A stretch of DNA of 64,000 nt from Paenibacillus sp. S150 (GCF_019352175.1 NZ_JACBYI010000003.1:248001-312000), one strand, 5' to 3'; shown: positions 1-9,335, numbered from the stretch's first letter. Made by a program: numbers and translations. The notes: generated by a model not told the origin, from the sequence alone.

Positions 1-92
1 TGCCAGGCCCCGTACAGCCCACTGCTTAGGCTGAAGAATCACAGCCGGAAATAAAAAGAGGCCCACTGCAGTGTGACCTCCGCTTCGTTCCT

Positions 93-959
93 TCAATTCT
101 CCAGCTGCCGGACATCCACCTTCACCGTCAGCTTGCCGCCCACTCCGCGGTAGACTCCTTTTACAGGTACAATGTCCTTGTAATCCCTGCCGTGGCCCAG
201 CTTGATGTACCGCCAGTTCACTTCAACATTATTCGTAGGATCAAAACCCAGCCAGCCTGTGCCGGGAATATGCGTCTCCACCCAGGCATGCGAAGCCTGC
301 TCGAAATTGGCATTGCCCCCCTGAAGGTCGCCGACAAAATGATAGCCGCTGACATACCTGGACGGCAGGCCGACACTTCGGCAGACGGCAATCATCAGAT
401 GGGCATAATCCTGACACACGCCGCGTTTGAGCTTCAGCGCTTTTTTGACGGTCGTGTTGACACTGGTGGCTTCAGGATCATACGTAAACTGCTCATAGAT
501 CGTCGAAGACAGCTTTTTGGTCCATTCGTACATATCCTCTGCTTCATCAAAAGGGTGCTGCGAAGCAAACTCCACAAGCTCGGGCGTCACTTCGGTATAA
601 CGTGTGGGCAGAATAAACTCCACATAGCGGTTCTGGAATTTCTCATCGTTCAGCAGCTTCACCTGCTCCTCCAGCGGGATACGCGGCAGATCCCAGCCCT
701 GTGCCTTATCGAGTGTAACCACAGTCGCCTTGGTGTGAATCACCATTTCCGTGTGCGGCTTATTAACTGAATATGCATGTACCCGGTTGCCGAAAAAATC
801 CTCATAGGTGAGCAAATTCGCCGGCGGAGACACCTCTATCTCATGATGATAGCAGGATTGCCGGTAATTGGTCCGCGGCGTAAGCCGGATTTCATTGACA
901 CTGTCCGTAACCGGCTCCGGATAGCTGTATGTGGTCGTATGATTGATCTGAATTTTCAT
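93..959 (-). CDS. Transglutaminase-like protein
   Basis: A 288-residue cytoplasmic protein of the transglutaminase-like cysteine peptidase superfamily. An N-terminal beta-rich domain (residues about 1-150, opening with HTTTYSYPEPV) precedes the catalytic core. The Cys lies in RGVCQDYAH (about 180), the His in ASHAWVETH and the Asp in FDPTNN, so the catalytic triad is complete. It is the last gene of a three-gene operon. Its start overlaps the stop of the alpha-E gene by four bases (ATGA), which implies translational coupling. In this family such genes are regularly found beside alpha-E and circularly permuted ATP-grasp genes, and a role in making or breaking amide bonds on an unknown substrate is inferred. 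Family call is firm; substrate unknown. Confidence 0.9.
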   Translation of the reverse strand: MKIQINHTTTYSYPEPVTDSVNEIRLTPRTNYRQSCYHHEIEVSPPANLLTYEDFFGNRVHAYSVNKPHTEMVIHTKATVVTLDKAQGWDLPRIPLEEQVKLLNDEKFQNRYVEFILPTRYTEVTPELVEFASQHPFDEAEDMYEWTKKLSSTIYEQFTYDPEATSVNTTVKKALKLKRGVCQDYAHLMIAVCRSVGLPSRYVSGYHFVGDLQGGNANFEQASHAWVETHIPGTGWLGFDPTNNVEVNWRYIKLGHGRDYKDIVPVKGVYRGVGGKLTVKVDVRQLEN

Positions 960-1909
960 ACGGAAACTCCTTCACGGCGAAAAAAGGCGCCTTCCATTGT
1001 TTTGCCCAGCTTCTGGCAGGAAAGCATTAAGGACTTCAATACATCCTCCACCAGATCACCCGACATCTCTTCCTTTTCCATATAATCCAGCTCGGCCTTG
1101 ATCTTCCCGGCTTGGCGGATTACCCGCTCGTGACCGGAGCCCTTCTCGGAGGAATCCAGCTCCAGCTTGGCTAAATGCTCCTCCAGCTTGTGGAATGAGA
1201 AGCGGATCGAACGCGGAAAATACGCATTGACAATCAGGAACTCCAGAATGCTCTCCGGCGACATCGCATCGGCGTAATACCGCCGGAAGGCCTGATACCC
1301 GCTCACTGACTTGAGCACCGCCTGAAGCTGGGTGTAAATCGCATTGACCTCCTTGGACTTGCAGGATACCGTAACTGCCTGAAGAATCCGGGTCGTATTC
1401 TCTGCACGCTCCAGGAATCGTCCGCTCTCAATAAACCGCCATTCGTTGGCCCTCAGCATTACAGACTGCTCCGCTCCAAGGAACATCGCCGCACGCTCTT
1501 TGACATGCTGGTAGAACTGATGGGGTCCGCTCATTATATCCGCCACCGACTGTTCTCCAAGCCACAGGTTGAAGCTGTTCACTATATCCCACAGCTCGCT
1601 TGGAAGATGCTGCCGCAGGGTACGAAGGTTATTTCTGGCCTGATGTACACACGAGAATAATGAATTGGAATTGCCAAGGTCCAGGGTGATAAACGACAAA
1701 ACATCCTGCTCGCAAAAGCTGTCAAATTGCTGTTGATATTCATTTCTGACACCAAGGGCATCAATCAGCCTTGACCACTTGTGTCCTTCCGCCTGAAAAT
1801 CCTCTTCCTGCTGAATATGATAATGAACATCGATAAGCCGTGCGTGATTCTCCGCCCGTTCAATGTACCGGCCAATCCAAAACAAAGCTTCCGCGTTGCG
1901 ATTCAGCAT
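956..1909 (-). CDS. Alpha-E domain protein
   Basis: An all-helical protein of about 317 residues that recognisably belongs to the alpha-E (DUF403) family; it begins MLNRNAEALFWIGRYIERAE, the typical family opening. The molecular function is not known. I place the start at the ATG at 1909 because AAGGGG sits eight bases upstream; a GTG three codons earlier lies against that ribosome binding site and is less likely. It is the middle gene of the operon, 70 bp after the ATP-grasp gene and overlapping the transglutaminase gene by four bases. The fixed company of these three families suggests they act on one substrate. Confidence 0.88.
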   Translation of the reverse strand: MLNRNAEALFWIGRYIERAENHARLIDVHYHIQQEEDFQAEGHKWSRLIDALGVRNEYQQQFDSFCEQDVLSFITLDLGNSNSLFSCVHQARNNLRTLRQHLPSELWDIVNSFNLWLGEQSVADIMSGPHQFYQHVKERAAMFLGAEQSVMLRANEWRFIESGRFLERAENTTRILQAVTVSCKSKEVNAIYTQLQAVLKSVSGYQAFRRYYADAMSPESILEFLIVNAYFPRSIRFSFHKLEEHLAKLELDSSEKGSGHERVIRQAGKIKAELDYMEKEEMSGDLVEDVLKSLMLSCQKLGKTMEGAFFRREGVSV

Positions 1910-1979
1910 CGTAGCCACCCCTTCGTTTCATGTATTGATGCCGCACTTTGTTAATTTTGAAGCGATATGCTGTATGCGC

Positions 1980-3443
1980 TTATGCCATGACCCATGTATC
2001 CTTCACGCCCCCGCCCTGGGATGAATTGACCACCAGCGAGCCTTCCTTCATGGCGACACGGGTCAGGCCCCCGGGAATGACATGCGGCTTGCGGTCCGCG
2101 CCCATCAGCACAAAGGCCCGCAGGTCAATATGGCGCGGGGTCATGCTTCCCCCGGAGAGCACCGGAGCCCTCGACAGCGACATAATCGGCTGGGCGATAT
2201 AACGGGCCGGATCAGCAAGGATTTTGAGCCGGAAATCCGCCAGCTCGTCCTTGGTTGCCTCACTGCCAATCAGCATGCCGTATCCGCCGGACAGCGAAGT
2301 CTCCTTCACCACCATCCCGGACAGATTATCCAGCACATACTGGCGTTCCTGCGCCCGGGCCAGCAGATAGGTCGGCACATTCCCCAGAATCGGCTCCTCG
2401 TTCAGATAATAACGGATCATATCCGGAACATACACGTACATCGCTTTGTCGTCGGCAACGCCGGTTCCCGGCGCATTCGCGATGGCAATATTCCCTGCCC
2501 GGTAGGCATTCATCAATCCGGCAACTCCCAGAAGCGAGTTCGGCTGAAACGCCAGCGGATCTATGAAGTCATCATCAAGCCTCCGGTACAGCACATCCAC
2601 ACGCCGCAATCCGTTCATTTCCTTCAAATATATCTTGTGGTCCTGGGCAACCAAATCGCGGCCTTCTACTAAATGTATTCCCATTTGCTGGGCAAGAAAA
2701 GCATGCTCGTAGTATGCAGAGTTGTATTCTCCCGGGGTCAGCAGCGCAATGACCGGGTCTTTTGTCCGTGACGGGGAAAGACTGCGCAGCACGGACAAAA
2801 ACCGGTTCAGGCTGTGGTCCACATCCCTTATGGAGCTGGCAAAGGACAATTCGGGAAACAGCTGGTTCATCAGGGATCTGCCTTTAAATAGGTAGGAAAA
2901 CCCTGAAGGGGTCCGCAAATTGTCTTCAAGCACATAATATTCCCCGTCGCGATGACGGATCAGGTCTATCCCCGAGGTAGTAACATAAGCGCCGCCGGGT
3001 ACTCTTAGGCCGGACATCTCCGGACGGAAGTAGCAGTTGGAGATGATCATCCGGCGCGGCACGATACCGTCTTTGACAATGTACTGCTCATGATAGATAT
3101 CATGAATGAACAGATTCAAAGCCGTTATCCGCTGAACAATGCCGGCTTCAAGCCTCTCCCATTCCCCTTTGGGGATAATTCGCGGAATCATATCAAAGGG
3201 AATCGTACGCTCCATAGGATGATCCTGTGCCGGATTGTACAGCGTAAACGTAATTCCCTCTTCCATCATCCGGCGCTGCATGAGATTCTGCTTGCCCAGC
3301 AGCTCTTCGGGGCTCATCCCGGAAAACATGCGGTTGACATGTTTGTAATGCGGCCGGATGCTCCGCTCATCGGCATACATTTCATCGTAAAAATGCTGCA
3401 GCGGATACGGAGACAGCCCGGGCAGAGGATCTAGTTTGGACAT
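1980..3443 (-). CDS. Circularly permuted type 2 ATP-grasp protein
   Basis: A 487-residue protein of the circularly permuted ATP-grasp type 2 family (formerly DUF404/DUF407). Recognisable blocks are GGAYVTTSGIDLIRHRDGEYYVLEDN (about 165-190), the LLTPGEYNSAYYEH block, RRVDVLYRRLDDDFIDP, and the C-terminal PRHIDLRAFV and GGLTRVA segments. ATP-grasp enzymes form amide or thioester bonds through acyl-phosphate intermediates, so an amide ligase is inferred, with unknown substrate. AAAGGAG lies seven bases before the ATG. This is the first gene of the operon with the alpha-E and transglutaminase genes, and the full family length is present. Confidence 0.9.
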   Translation of the reverse strand: MSKLDPLPGLSPYPLQHFYDEMYADERSIRPHYKHVNRMFSGMSPEELLGKQNLMQRRMMEEGITFTLYNPAQDHPMERTIPFDMIPRIIPKGEWERLEAGIVQRITALNLFIHDIYHEQYIVKDGIVPRRMIISNCYFRPEMSGLRVPGGAYVTTSGIDLIRHRDGEYYVLEDNLRTPSGFSYLFKGRSLMNQLFPELSFASSIRDVDHSLNRFLSVLRSLSPSRTKDPVIALLTPGEYNSAYYEHAFLAQQMGIHLVEGRDLVAQDHKIYLKEMNGLRRVDVLYRRLDDDFIDPLAFQPNSLLGVAGLMNAYRAGNIAIANAPGTGVADDKAMYVYVPDMIRYYLNEEPILGNVPTYLLARAQERQYVLDNLSGMVVKETSLSGGYGMLIGSEATKDELADFRLKILADPARYIAQPIMSLSRAPVLSGGSMTPRHIDLRAFVLMGADRKPHVIPGGLTRVAMKEGSLVVNSSQGGGVKDTWVMA

Positions 3444-3748
3444 GAGCCCGACTCCTTTCGGATCAATATAATGTGTAAAGTTTGCTTACAAATTAGCTTA
3501 CATTTTAGAAATTAAGCACGAAAATATTAAATGATACATTCATAATACGTAAATGCTAATATTCATGTCAATATATATAACAGCAAAATGGAGTTTATGA
3601 ATCATTAAGCAGGCGTGGAATCGCTTCCTTTCTCACGGAAGTGCTTTGCGGGGGCATAAATAGGAAGAATACATAGAATTGTATGCGGGAACACTGACAA
3701 GCAGTACTATTATGAATTTTTCATATGTTGATTTTTTAATATAGGTGG

Positions 3749-4240
3749 AAACAGCTGCGCCGTCCTTGGCCGGGCAGCGCAGCTGTTAGCATTTCAGATG
3801 TAAGGCCGGCTGCTGAAGCCAGGCGGGAAGCCAAGCGGATAAGGTCTCTTCATATTCCCCCGGCCGCTTTTTCACTTGCGTTAGCGGGAAAAAGGAACCC
3901 TAACCGATCCGTTTCTCTCCCTTGCAGAGGAATACGCCTACATTATGATGAACTTGAACCCTTCATCCAAAGGGCAGCCATTTTAGTGGGAAAAAGGATA
4001 ACTAAGGTAGCGCATTCGGATTCCGGATCATCCCTAGTGGGAAAAAGTACAACTAATCCGGCTGAATTCAGCCGGATGGGGGGAGCGGGCCTCTATTAAG
4101 TGTACAAAATCCCACTAAAGCCCGTTAATGCCAGAATTCCAGCCCATTAGTGTTACTTTTTCCACTTCGCTTCCGTTCCCCATGAATCTCTCCGTTGTGT
4201 TCCATCAGCTTTTCCAGGTTTTCAGTTCAATTCATATAAA
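3749..4240. repeat. Dispersed 490-bp repeat, copy 1
   Basis: This stretch is about 80 percent identical by eye to 56065-56555. It opens with a perfect 11-bp inverted repeat (AACAGCTGCGC ... GCGCAGCTGTT, 3750-3786), which looks like a terminator hairpin. Inside are four related words of about 22 bp: TAGTGGGAAAAAGGATAACT near 3984 and a second at 4035, plus two in inverted orientation at 4096-4119 and 4146-4167. No convincing reading frame is present. The flanking bases 3444-3748 are AT-rich and hold only the upstream region of the ATP-grasp operon; I see no gene there. Confidence 0.85.
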
Positions 4241-4394
4241 CCTGAATTTCGAAAGTAAGTATCCACAAATCATCTATAAAGCTCTACACGAAGAGATGTC
4301 TTGCTACAAACAGCTTGCACCCAATGGGTGAAGGAAAAAGAGGGGTTATCCCTTGTCCTATCCGGATGGGTTCAATTCACTCACTTTCGAAATC

Positions 4395-4495
4395 CAGGAT
4401 AAATTCTTATCTTTTTAAGCAGAAACGGCTACGCCGTCCTTATCTGAGACGGAGTGTTTCAGCGGGAAATAGAAGGATAATTGAATATGCAAAGC
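4395..4495. repeat. REP-like unit with CGCCGTCCTT core
   Basis: The unit reads ATAAATTCTTATCTTT, then CAGAAACGGCTACGCCGTCC, then TTTCAGCGGGAAATAGAAGG. The same layout recurs at about 9640-9715 on the same strand, and shorter versions occur near 3750, 9373, 16832, 56067 and 56868. It lies in the noncoding gap downstream of ftsY. The gap 4241-4394 holds no recognisable gene. Short interspersed palindromic sequences of this sort are common between bacterial operons; which family this is, I cannot say. Confidence 0.6.
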
Positions 4496-4513
4496 ATATA
4501 AATTCTATATTTT

Positions 4514-4557
4514 AAAAAAGAGCAGCCGCTGCTTTTATAATAAAAGCACGGCTGCTC
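4514..4557 (-). terminator. Terminator of the smc-ftsY transcript
   Basis: On the minus strand GAGCAGCCG pairs with CGGCTGCTC, with an inner GCTTTTA/TAAAAGC stem, followed by TTTTTT. It lies 40 bp after the ftsY stop. The bases just beyond the T-run (AAATATAGAATTTATATGC) recur beyond the terminator at 48279-48307. Confidence 0.92.
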
Positions 4558-4596
4558 CTGGCACCGGACACCCATAGTTACAGACAGGCAGGTTGG

Positions 4597-5595
4597 TTAT
4601 TCCTGCTCTTCGTACGGCTCTTCCTCGTCAATCATGCCGGCGAAAAGGGCGTGGACGAACTGGGTGGAATCAAACGGCTGCAAATCTTCCATTTTCTCGC
4701 CCAGGCCCACCAGCTTCACCGGCAGGTTCATTTCCTGCCGGATTGCAACGACAATTCCGCCCTTGGCCGTACCGTCCAGCTTGGTCAGTACCAGACCGGT
4801 AACCCCGCTTTTTTCTCCAAAAAGCTTGGCTTGAGTCAATGCATTCTGGCCGGTGGTGGCATCCAGCACCATCAGCACCTCATGCGGCGCACTGGGAATC
4901 TCGCGCTGGATCACGCGGAAGATTTTGTTAAGCTCTTCCATGAGATTGCTCTTATTCTGCAGTCTGCCTGCGGTGTCGCAGATTAATATATCCGCGTTCC
5001 GCTGCTTGGCAGCCTGGACGGCATCGAACATTACCGCTGCCGGATCTGAGCCCGCCTGCTGCTTAATGACATCAACACCGGCACGCTGGCCCCATACCTC
5101 AAGCTGCTCAATGGCTCCGGCACGGAAGGTATCCCCCGCTGCCAGCAGAACCTTTTTGCCCTCTTGCTTATAACGGTGCGCCAGCTTGCCGATGGTAGTT
5201 GTCTTGCCCACGCCGTTTACGCCAACAAACAGAATGACCGTGATCCCGTCCGGATTTTCCCGCAGACTGTTGTCATCATCGCCGCGCAGCAGCTCCATCA
5301 GCTTCTGTGACAAAATCGGCTGAAGCTCGGCCGCATTCTCGATGCGCTGCTGTTTCACTTCGGTTCTCAAATCCTCCACCAGCGTCATTACGGTATTCAC
5401 GCCGACATCGGCGCCGATCAGAATCTCTTCCAATTCCTCATAGAACTCATCATCTATCTTTTTGCGGCGGATGATCAGGTCGGAGACCTTCTCTACGAAC
5501 CCTTTGCGGGTCTTCTCCAGACCGTCGCGGAACTGTTTCGTTACGTTCTCCGTTTTACCGGAGATGCTTTCTTTTAATTTCCGGAAAAAGCTCAT
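4597..5595 (-). CDS. ftsY: Signal recognition particle receptor FtsY
   Basis: FtsY is the SRP receptor GTPase that docks ribosome-SRP complexes at the membrane for co-translational insertion through SecYEG. The protein has about 332 residues: a short charged N-terminal region (MSFFRKLKESISGKTENV), the helical N domain, then the G domain with the P-loop GVNGVGKTTTIGKLA, DTAGR, and TKLDGTAKGG. The reading frame is open 19 codons upstream, but the ATG at 5595 has AGGAGG six bases before it and matches the family start. It follows smc in the same order as in Bacillus, separated by a 147-bp repeat-like spacer. The long acidic A domain of E. coli FtsY is absent, as in other Firmicutes. Confidence 0.97.
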   Translation of the reverse strand: MSFFRKLKESISGKTENVTKQFRDGLEKTRKGFVEKVSDLIIRRKKIDDEFYEELEEILIGADVGVNTVMTLVEDLRTEVKQQRIENAAELQPILSQKLMELLRGDDDNSLRENPDGITVILFVGVNGVGKTTTIGKLAHRYKQEGKKVLLAAGDTFRAGAIEQLEVWGQRAGVDVIKQQAGSDPAAVMFDAVQAAKQRNADILICDTAGRLQNKSNLMEELNKIFRVIQREIPSAPHEVLMVLDATTGQNALTQAKLFGEKSGVTGLVLTKLDGTAKGGIVVAIRQEMNLPVKLVGLGEKMEDLQPFDSTQFVHALFAGMIDEEEPYEEQE

Positions 5596-5742
5596 ATTGT
5601 TCCTCCTAAAAGTTTGGGGAGCGTTGCTTCCTTGAATAATCTTTGCGTACAAAACTCACTTCGGAAGCATTTGCTTAGTTTTGGGAGCATAGGCCTTCTG
5701 TGATCAGCTTCGTTCAAAACTGGCTTCGCAAGCACAGCGAAC
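5596..5742 (-). repeat. Intercistronic repeat element (smc-ftsY)
   Basis: Read on the minus strand the spacer contains GCCTATGCTCCCAAAACT, then ATGCTTCCGAAGTGAGTTTT, then GCAAAGATTATTCAAGGAAG, then AAACTTTTAGGAGG directly before the ftsY start. The same series of words precedes telA at 53622-53785. The element therefore includes the ribosome binding site. GCTTCCGAAG forms a small hairpin and AAAACT/AGTTTT an outer stem. Confidence 0.65.
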
Positions 5743-8700
5743 CTATGCAATCTCCGCTTCTTCATCCTCCAGCTTAACGGAGACGAGCTTGGATACTCCG
5801 CCTTCCTCCATTGTGACACCATAGAGCACATCCGCCTCCTCCATGGTTCCCTTGCGGTGGGTGACCACAATAAACTGCGTCTGCTCGGAGAACTCGCGCA
5901 GATACTGCGCAAAGCGCACGACATTGGCTTCATCCAATGCGGCTTCAACCTCATCCAGTACGCAGAACGGAACCGGCTTGACCTGAAGGATGGCGAACAG
6001 CAGCGCCATCGCGGTCAGCGCACGCTCTCCTCCGGATAACAGCTGCAGGTTTTGCAGTTTTTTACCGGGAGGCTGGGCGACAATATCAATTCCCGTATCC
6101 AGCATATGCTCAGGGTCCAGCAGCATAAGGTCCGCCCGGCCGCCGCCGAACAGCTTCGAGAACACGGTGCCGAATTCATGGCGGATCGCGTCAAAGGTCT
6201 GCTTGAAGCGTTTGGACATCTCTTCTTCCATCTCATGAATGACATGGTACAGCGTCGTTTTGGCTTCCACCAGGTCATCCTTTTGGCTGCTGAGAAAGGT
6301 ATAACGCTCATGCACGCGCTGATACTCCTCAATTGCTCCCAGGTTCACCTCGCCCAGCGAAGAAATGCTGCGTTTGAGCCGCTGCACCTCTGCCTGGGCC
6401 GCAGGCACATCCTCAGGAACAGGATAGCGCTGCTTCGCCAGTTCATAGCTCAGCTCATAATCGTCGCTCAGCTTGCGCAAAATATTATCCAGCTCAACAT
6501 CCAGACGCCCCACAGCCACCTCGGTTGAATGCAGCTTGTCATCGACTGATTTCAGAGCCTGGCGCTGATCCTTGGTCTCGCCTTCGGCAAGCTCCAGCTT
6601 GCGCGTCAATGCGGCGCGGTCGGCACGCGCCAAATCAAGCTTGGCCGCGGTCTCATCTTTCTTCAGGCGGTAGCTGTTCAGGTCTTCCTTCTGCTTGACG
6701 GCTTCCTTCGCATTTTCCTCCAGATCCTGCTCAATGGTAATCAGCAGGCTGCGGCTCTGGCGCAGCTCTTTATCCTGCGAGCCCGCATCCTGTCTCATGC
6801 GCCGCAGCTGCTCCTCCAGGGAAAAAATCTCCTGGTCCAGCTTGCCCTCGGTCACCTTCATCCCGGTCAGCTTGCTCTGCAGCTCTTCCTTAGCGGATTC
6901 ATTCGCCTTGCGTGCGGATTCAGCATTCCTGATCGCCTCATGGGCATCCTTCTCTTCCTTCTCCAGCCGCTCAAGCTCAGCGGTCGCCTGCTTGCGGCTC
7001 TCATCCAGGGCACGCGCCTCGCTCTCGAAGCCGCTGCGCTCGGCCCCGGCACCCTCTACCTGCTCCTGCACATGGCGCAGCTCCTGCTCCAGCTGCTTCA
7101 GATCGCCGGAGACACGCTGCTCCTCCAGGCGTTTCTCATCACCGTCATGACGCAGCTCTTCCAGCTTACGCGATGCCTTCTCCTGTTCTTCCCGCAAGCG
7201 GCCGATGCCCTGCCTCAGCTTCGCAATTTGCCGCTCGCTCTCTTCAATCTCGCCGGATAGCTGGTCCAGCTGGCGTTTGCGGCTCAACAGGCTGTTGTTC
7301 TTCTTGTGCTGGCTGCCCCCGGTCATGGAACCGCCCGCATTGACTACGTCGCCTTCCAGAGTCACTACCCTATAGCGGTATTGGCATTTGGCCGCGATGC
7401 GGTTGGCCTGCTCCAGACTCTCGGCAATCACCACATTGCCCAGCAGGCTTCCAATTATACTTGCGTATTTATCCTCGAAACCAACCAGTTCCGCACCGAT
7501 CCCGACAAACCCGTCCGCACCTTCAACCATTGCACGGTCGCTTCCGCCAATCTGCCGGGGCCGGATAACATCCAGCGGCAGAAAGGTCGCCCGGCCCAGC
7601 TGGCGCTGCTTCAGAAAAGCAATCGCTTGCCGGGACACCGCTTCGTTATCCATAACGACATGCTGGAGCGAAGCCCCCAGCGCGGTCTCTACAGCCATTT
7701 CCAGCTTCTCGGGAACCGAGATCAGCTCGGCAACCGCACCATTTACACCTTGAAGCTGACCTTTGCGCGCACCCTTCAGCACCTCCTTGACACCAAGCAT
7801 GAAGCCGTCGAAATCATCCTGCATTTCCTTCATCGTGTCATGCCGGGAAACCTGGGCTTCACGCTTTTGCTCCCATTTGCGTAAGCCCCCCTGTGTCTCC
7901 TCCAGCAGCTTCTGGCGTTTGCTGGTCTGCTCGCTCTCGTTGATGTAAGCATTGCGCAGTGCGCCGATTTCTTTGCCCAATGCGGCAATCGTATTCTTCA
8001 GCCCGCTTTGGGCCGAAGTCAATTCCTCCAGCCTGGCCGTCCATTTGCCGCTTTCTTCCTCGCTGCGGCTCATTCTGCGCTCCAGGCTCTCCTTCTGCTG
8101 GTCGGCATAGCGAATTTCGTTCCGGGCCTGTGCCATCAGGTTCATCAGCTCCAGAAGAGCACTCTTCAGCCTCTCTTCCTTGCTCTGGCTAATGCCCACG
8201 GCGACGCCTTCCAGCCTGGACTCCTCGTCCGCCAGCTGCTTCCGCAGCTCCTCAAGAGACTGCCGGGACTCTTGCAGCTTGCGCTCCAGCTCTGCAAGCT
8301 CGCGCTGCCGGTCGGCGGAACGCTCGCCTACAGAGCCCAGCGTTGCCATCAGCTGCTCCCGGTTGTTCTCCAGATTCCGCCTGCGTTCCTTAAGCAGCTC
8401 GCCATAGCCTTCGCTTTTCTCATTGGCTTCGCTATAACGCAGCAGCTGTTCCTGCAGCTTCTCTACCTCTTCCTCCAGAGTCCGCAGCTCGGCACGTCCG
8501 CTTTCGAGCTTGGCATCATGGGCGGAAACCACTGTAGACAGCTGAAGCTGTTCGTTACGCAGCACTTCCAGGCGGTCATTGCCTTCCTTCCAGGCGGTAT
8601 GTATACCTTCGATCTGATGGACATACACTGAGATTTCCAGTTGCTTGAGCTGCTCGCGCAGTTCCTTGTACCGGATTGCCTTCTCGGATTGATCCTTAAG

Positions 8701-9312
8701 CGGTCCCACCTGATCCTCCAGCTCACTGATCAAATCATGAATGCGCAGCAGATTCTGCTCGGTTTCATCCAGCTTGCGTCCCGCATCTCTTTTGCGCGAT
8801 TTATATTTAACAATACCTGAGGCCTCTTCAAATATGCCGCGGCGATCCTCGGACCTAGTACTGAGTATCTCTTCAATCCGGCCTTGTCCAATAATCGAAT
8901 AAGCCTCGCGCCCGACGCCGGTATCCATGAACAGCTCTGTGATATCCTTCAGACGGCAAGCCTGCTTATTGATCAGGTATTCACTTTCTCCGCTGCGGTG
9001 CACACGGCGCGTTACGGTCACCTCGCTGAAATCCAGAGGCAGCACGTGATCCTCATTATCCAGCGTCAGGGACACTTCCCCGTAGTTCACCGCTTTGCGC
9101 GCATCGCTCCCGGCAAAGATAATGTCCTCCATCTTGCCGCCGCGCAAGCTTTTGGCGCTTTGTTCACCAAGCACCCAGCGGATGCCGTCGGAAATATTGC
9201 TTTTGCCGCTGCCGTTGGGACCTACTACGGCTGTAATTCCGCGCACAAATTCCATTTCCGTTTTGTCGGCAAACGATTTAAAGCCAGCTAATTCAATCCG
9301 TTTCAAAAACAT
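5743..9312 (-). CDS. smc: Chromosome segregation ATPase SMC
   Basis: SMC forms the condensin-like complex with ScpA and ScpB and compacts and separates origins. At 1189 residues it is of normal length. The Walker A motif is GPNGSGKSN near residue 32. Long coiled coils flank a hinge at about 515-680, which contains GGSMTGG. The C-terminal head has the signature LSGGERALTAMALLFA and the Walker B PFCVLDEVEAALDEANV. The start is ATG at 9312 with GAGGG immediately upstream and AGAGGTG twelve bases away. It follows rnc after a 594-bp gap with its own terminator, so it probably has its own promoter (see 9336). Confidence 0.98.
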   Translation of the reverse strand: MFLKRIELAGFKSFADKTEMEFVRGITAVVGPNGSGKSNISDGIRWVLGEQSAKSLRGGKMEDIIFAGSDARKAVNYGEVSLTLDNEDHVLPLDFSEVTVTRRVHRSGESEYLINKQACRLKDITELFMDTGVGREAYSIIGQGRIEEILSTRSEDRRGIFEEASGIVKYKSRKRDAGRKLDETEQNLLRIHDLISELEDQVGPLKDQSEKAIRYKELREQLKQLEISVYVHQIEGIHTAWKEGNDRLEVLRNEQLQLSTVVSAHDAKLESGRAELRTLEEEVEKLQEQLLRYSEANEKSEGYGELLKERRRNLENNREQLMATLGSVGERSADRQRELAELERKLQESRQSLEELRKQLADEESRLEGVAVGISQSKEERLKSALLELMNLMAQARNEIRYADQQKESLERRMSRSEEESGKWTARLEELTSAQSGLKNTIAALGKEIGALRNAYINESEQTSKRQKLLEETQGGLRKWEQKREAQVSRHDTMKEMQDDFDGFMLGVKEVLKGARKGQLQGVNGAVAELISVPEKLEMAVETALGASLQHVVMDNEAVSRQAIAFLKQRQLGRATFLPLDVIRPRQIGGSDRAMVEGADGFVGIGAELVGFEDKYASIIGSLLGNVVIAESLEQANRIAAKCQYRYRVVTLEGDVVNAGGSMTGGSQHKKNNSLLSRKRQLDQLSGEIEESERQIAKLRQGIGRLREEQEKASRKLEELRHDGDEKRLEEQRVSGDLKQLEQELRHVQEQVEGAGAERSGFESEARALDESRKQATAELERLEKEEKDAHEAIRNAESARKANESAKEELQSKLTGMKVTEGKLDQEIFSLEEQLRRMRQDAGSQDKELRQSRSLLITIEQDLEENAKEAVKQKEDLNSYRLKKDETAAKLDLARADRAALTRKLELAEGETKDQRQALKSVDDKLHSTEVAVGRLDVELDNILRKLSDDYELSYELAKQRYPVPEDVPAAQAEVQRLKRSISSLGEVNLGAIEEYQRVHERYTFLSSQKDDLVEAKTTLYHVIHEMEEEMSKRFKQTFDAIRHEFGTVFSKLFGGGRADLMLLDPEHMLDTGIDIVAQPPGKKLQNLQLLSGGERALTAMALLFAILQVKPVPFCVLDEVEAALDEANVVRFAQYLREFSEQTQFIVVTHRKGTMEEADVLYGVTMEEGGVSKLVSVKLEDEEAEIA

Positions 9313-9335
9313 ACCCTCTTATTCACCTCTGCCCC

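Noticed and set aside
3749..4240. CRISPR-like array from the recurring TAGTGGGAAAAAG words
   Set aside because: Words occur in both orientations with unequal spacing and poor identity, and there are no cas genes in the window.
4128..4515. Two short plus-strand frames (67 and 66 codons) downstream of ftsY
   Set aside because: They lie inside dispersed repeat DNA, lack ribosome binding sites and are not preserved in the second repeat copy.
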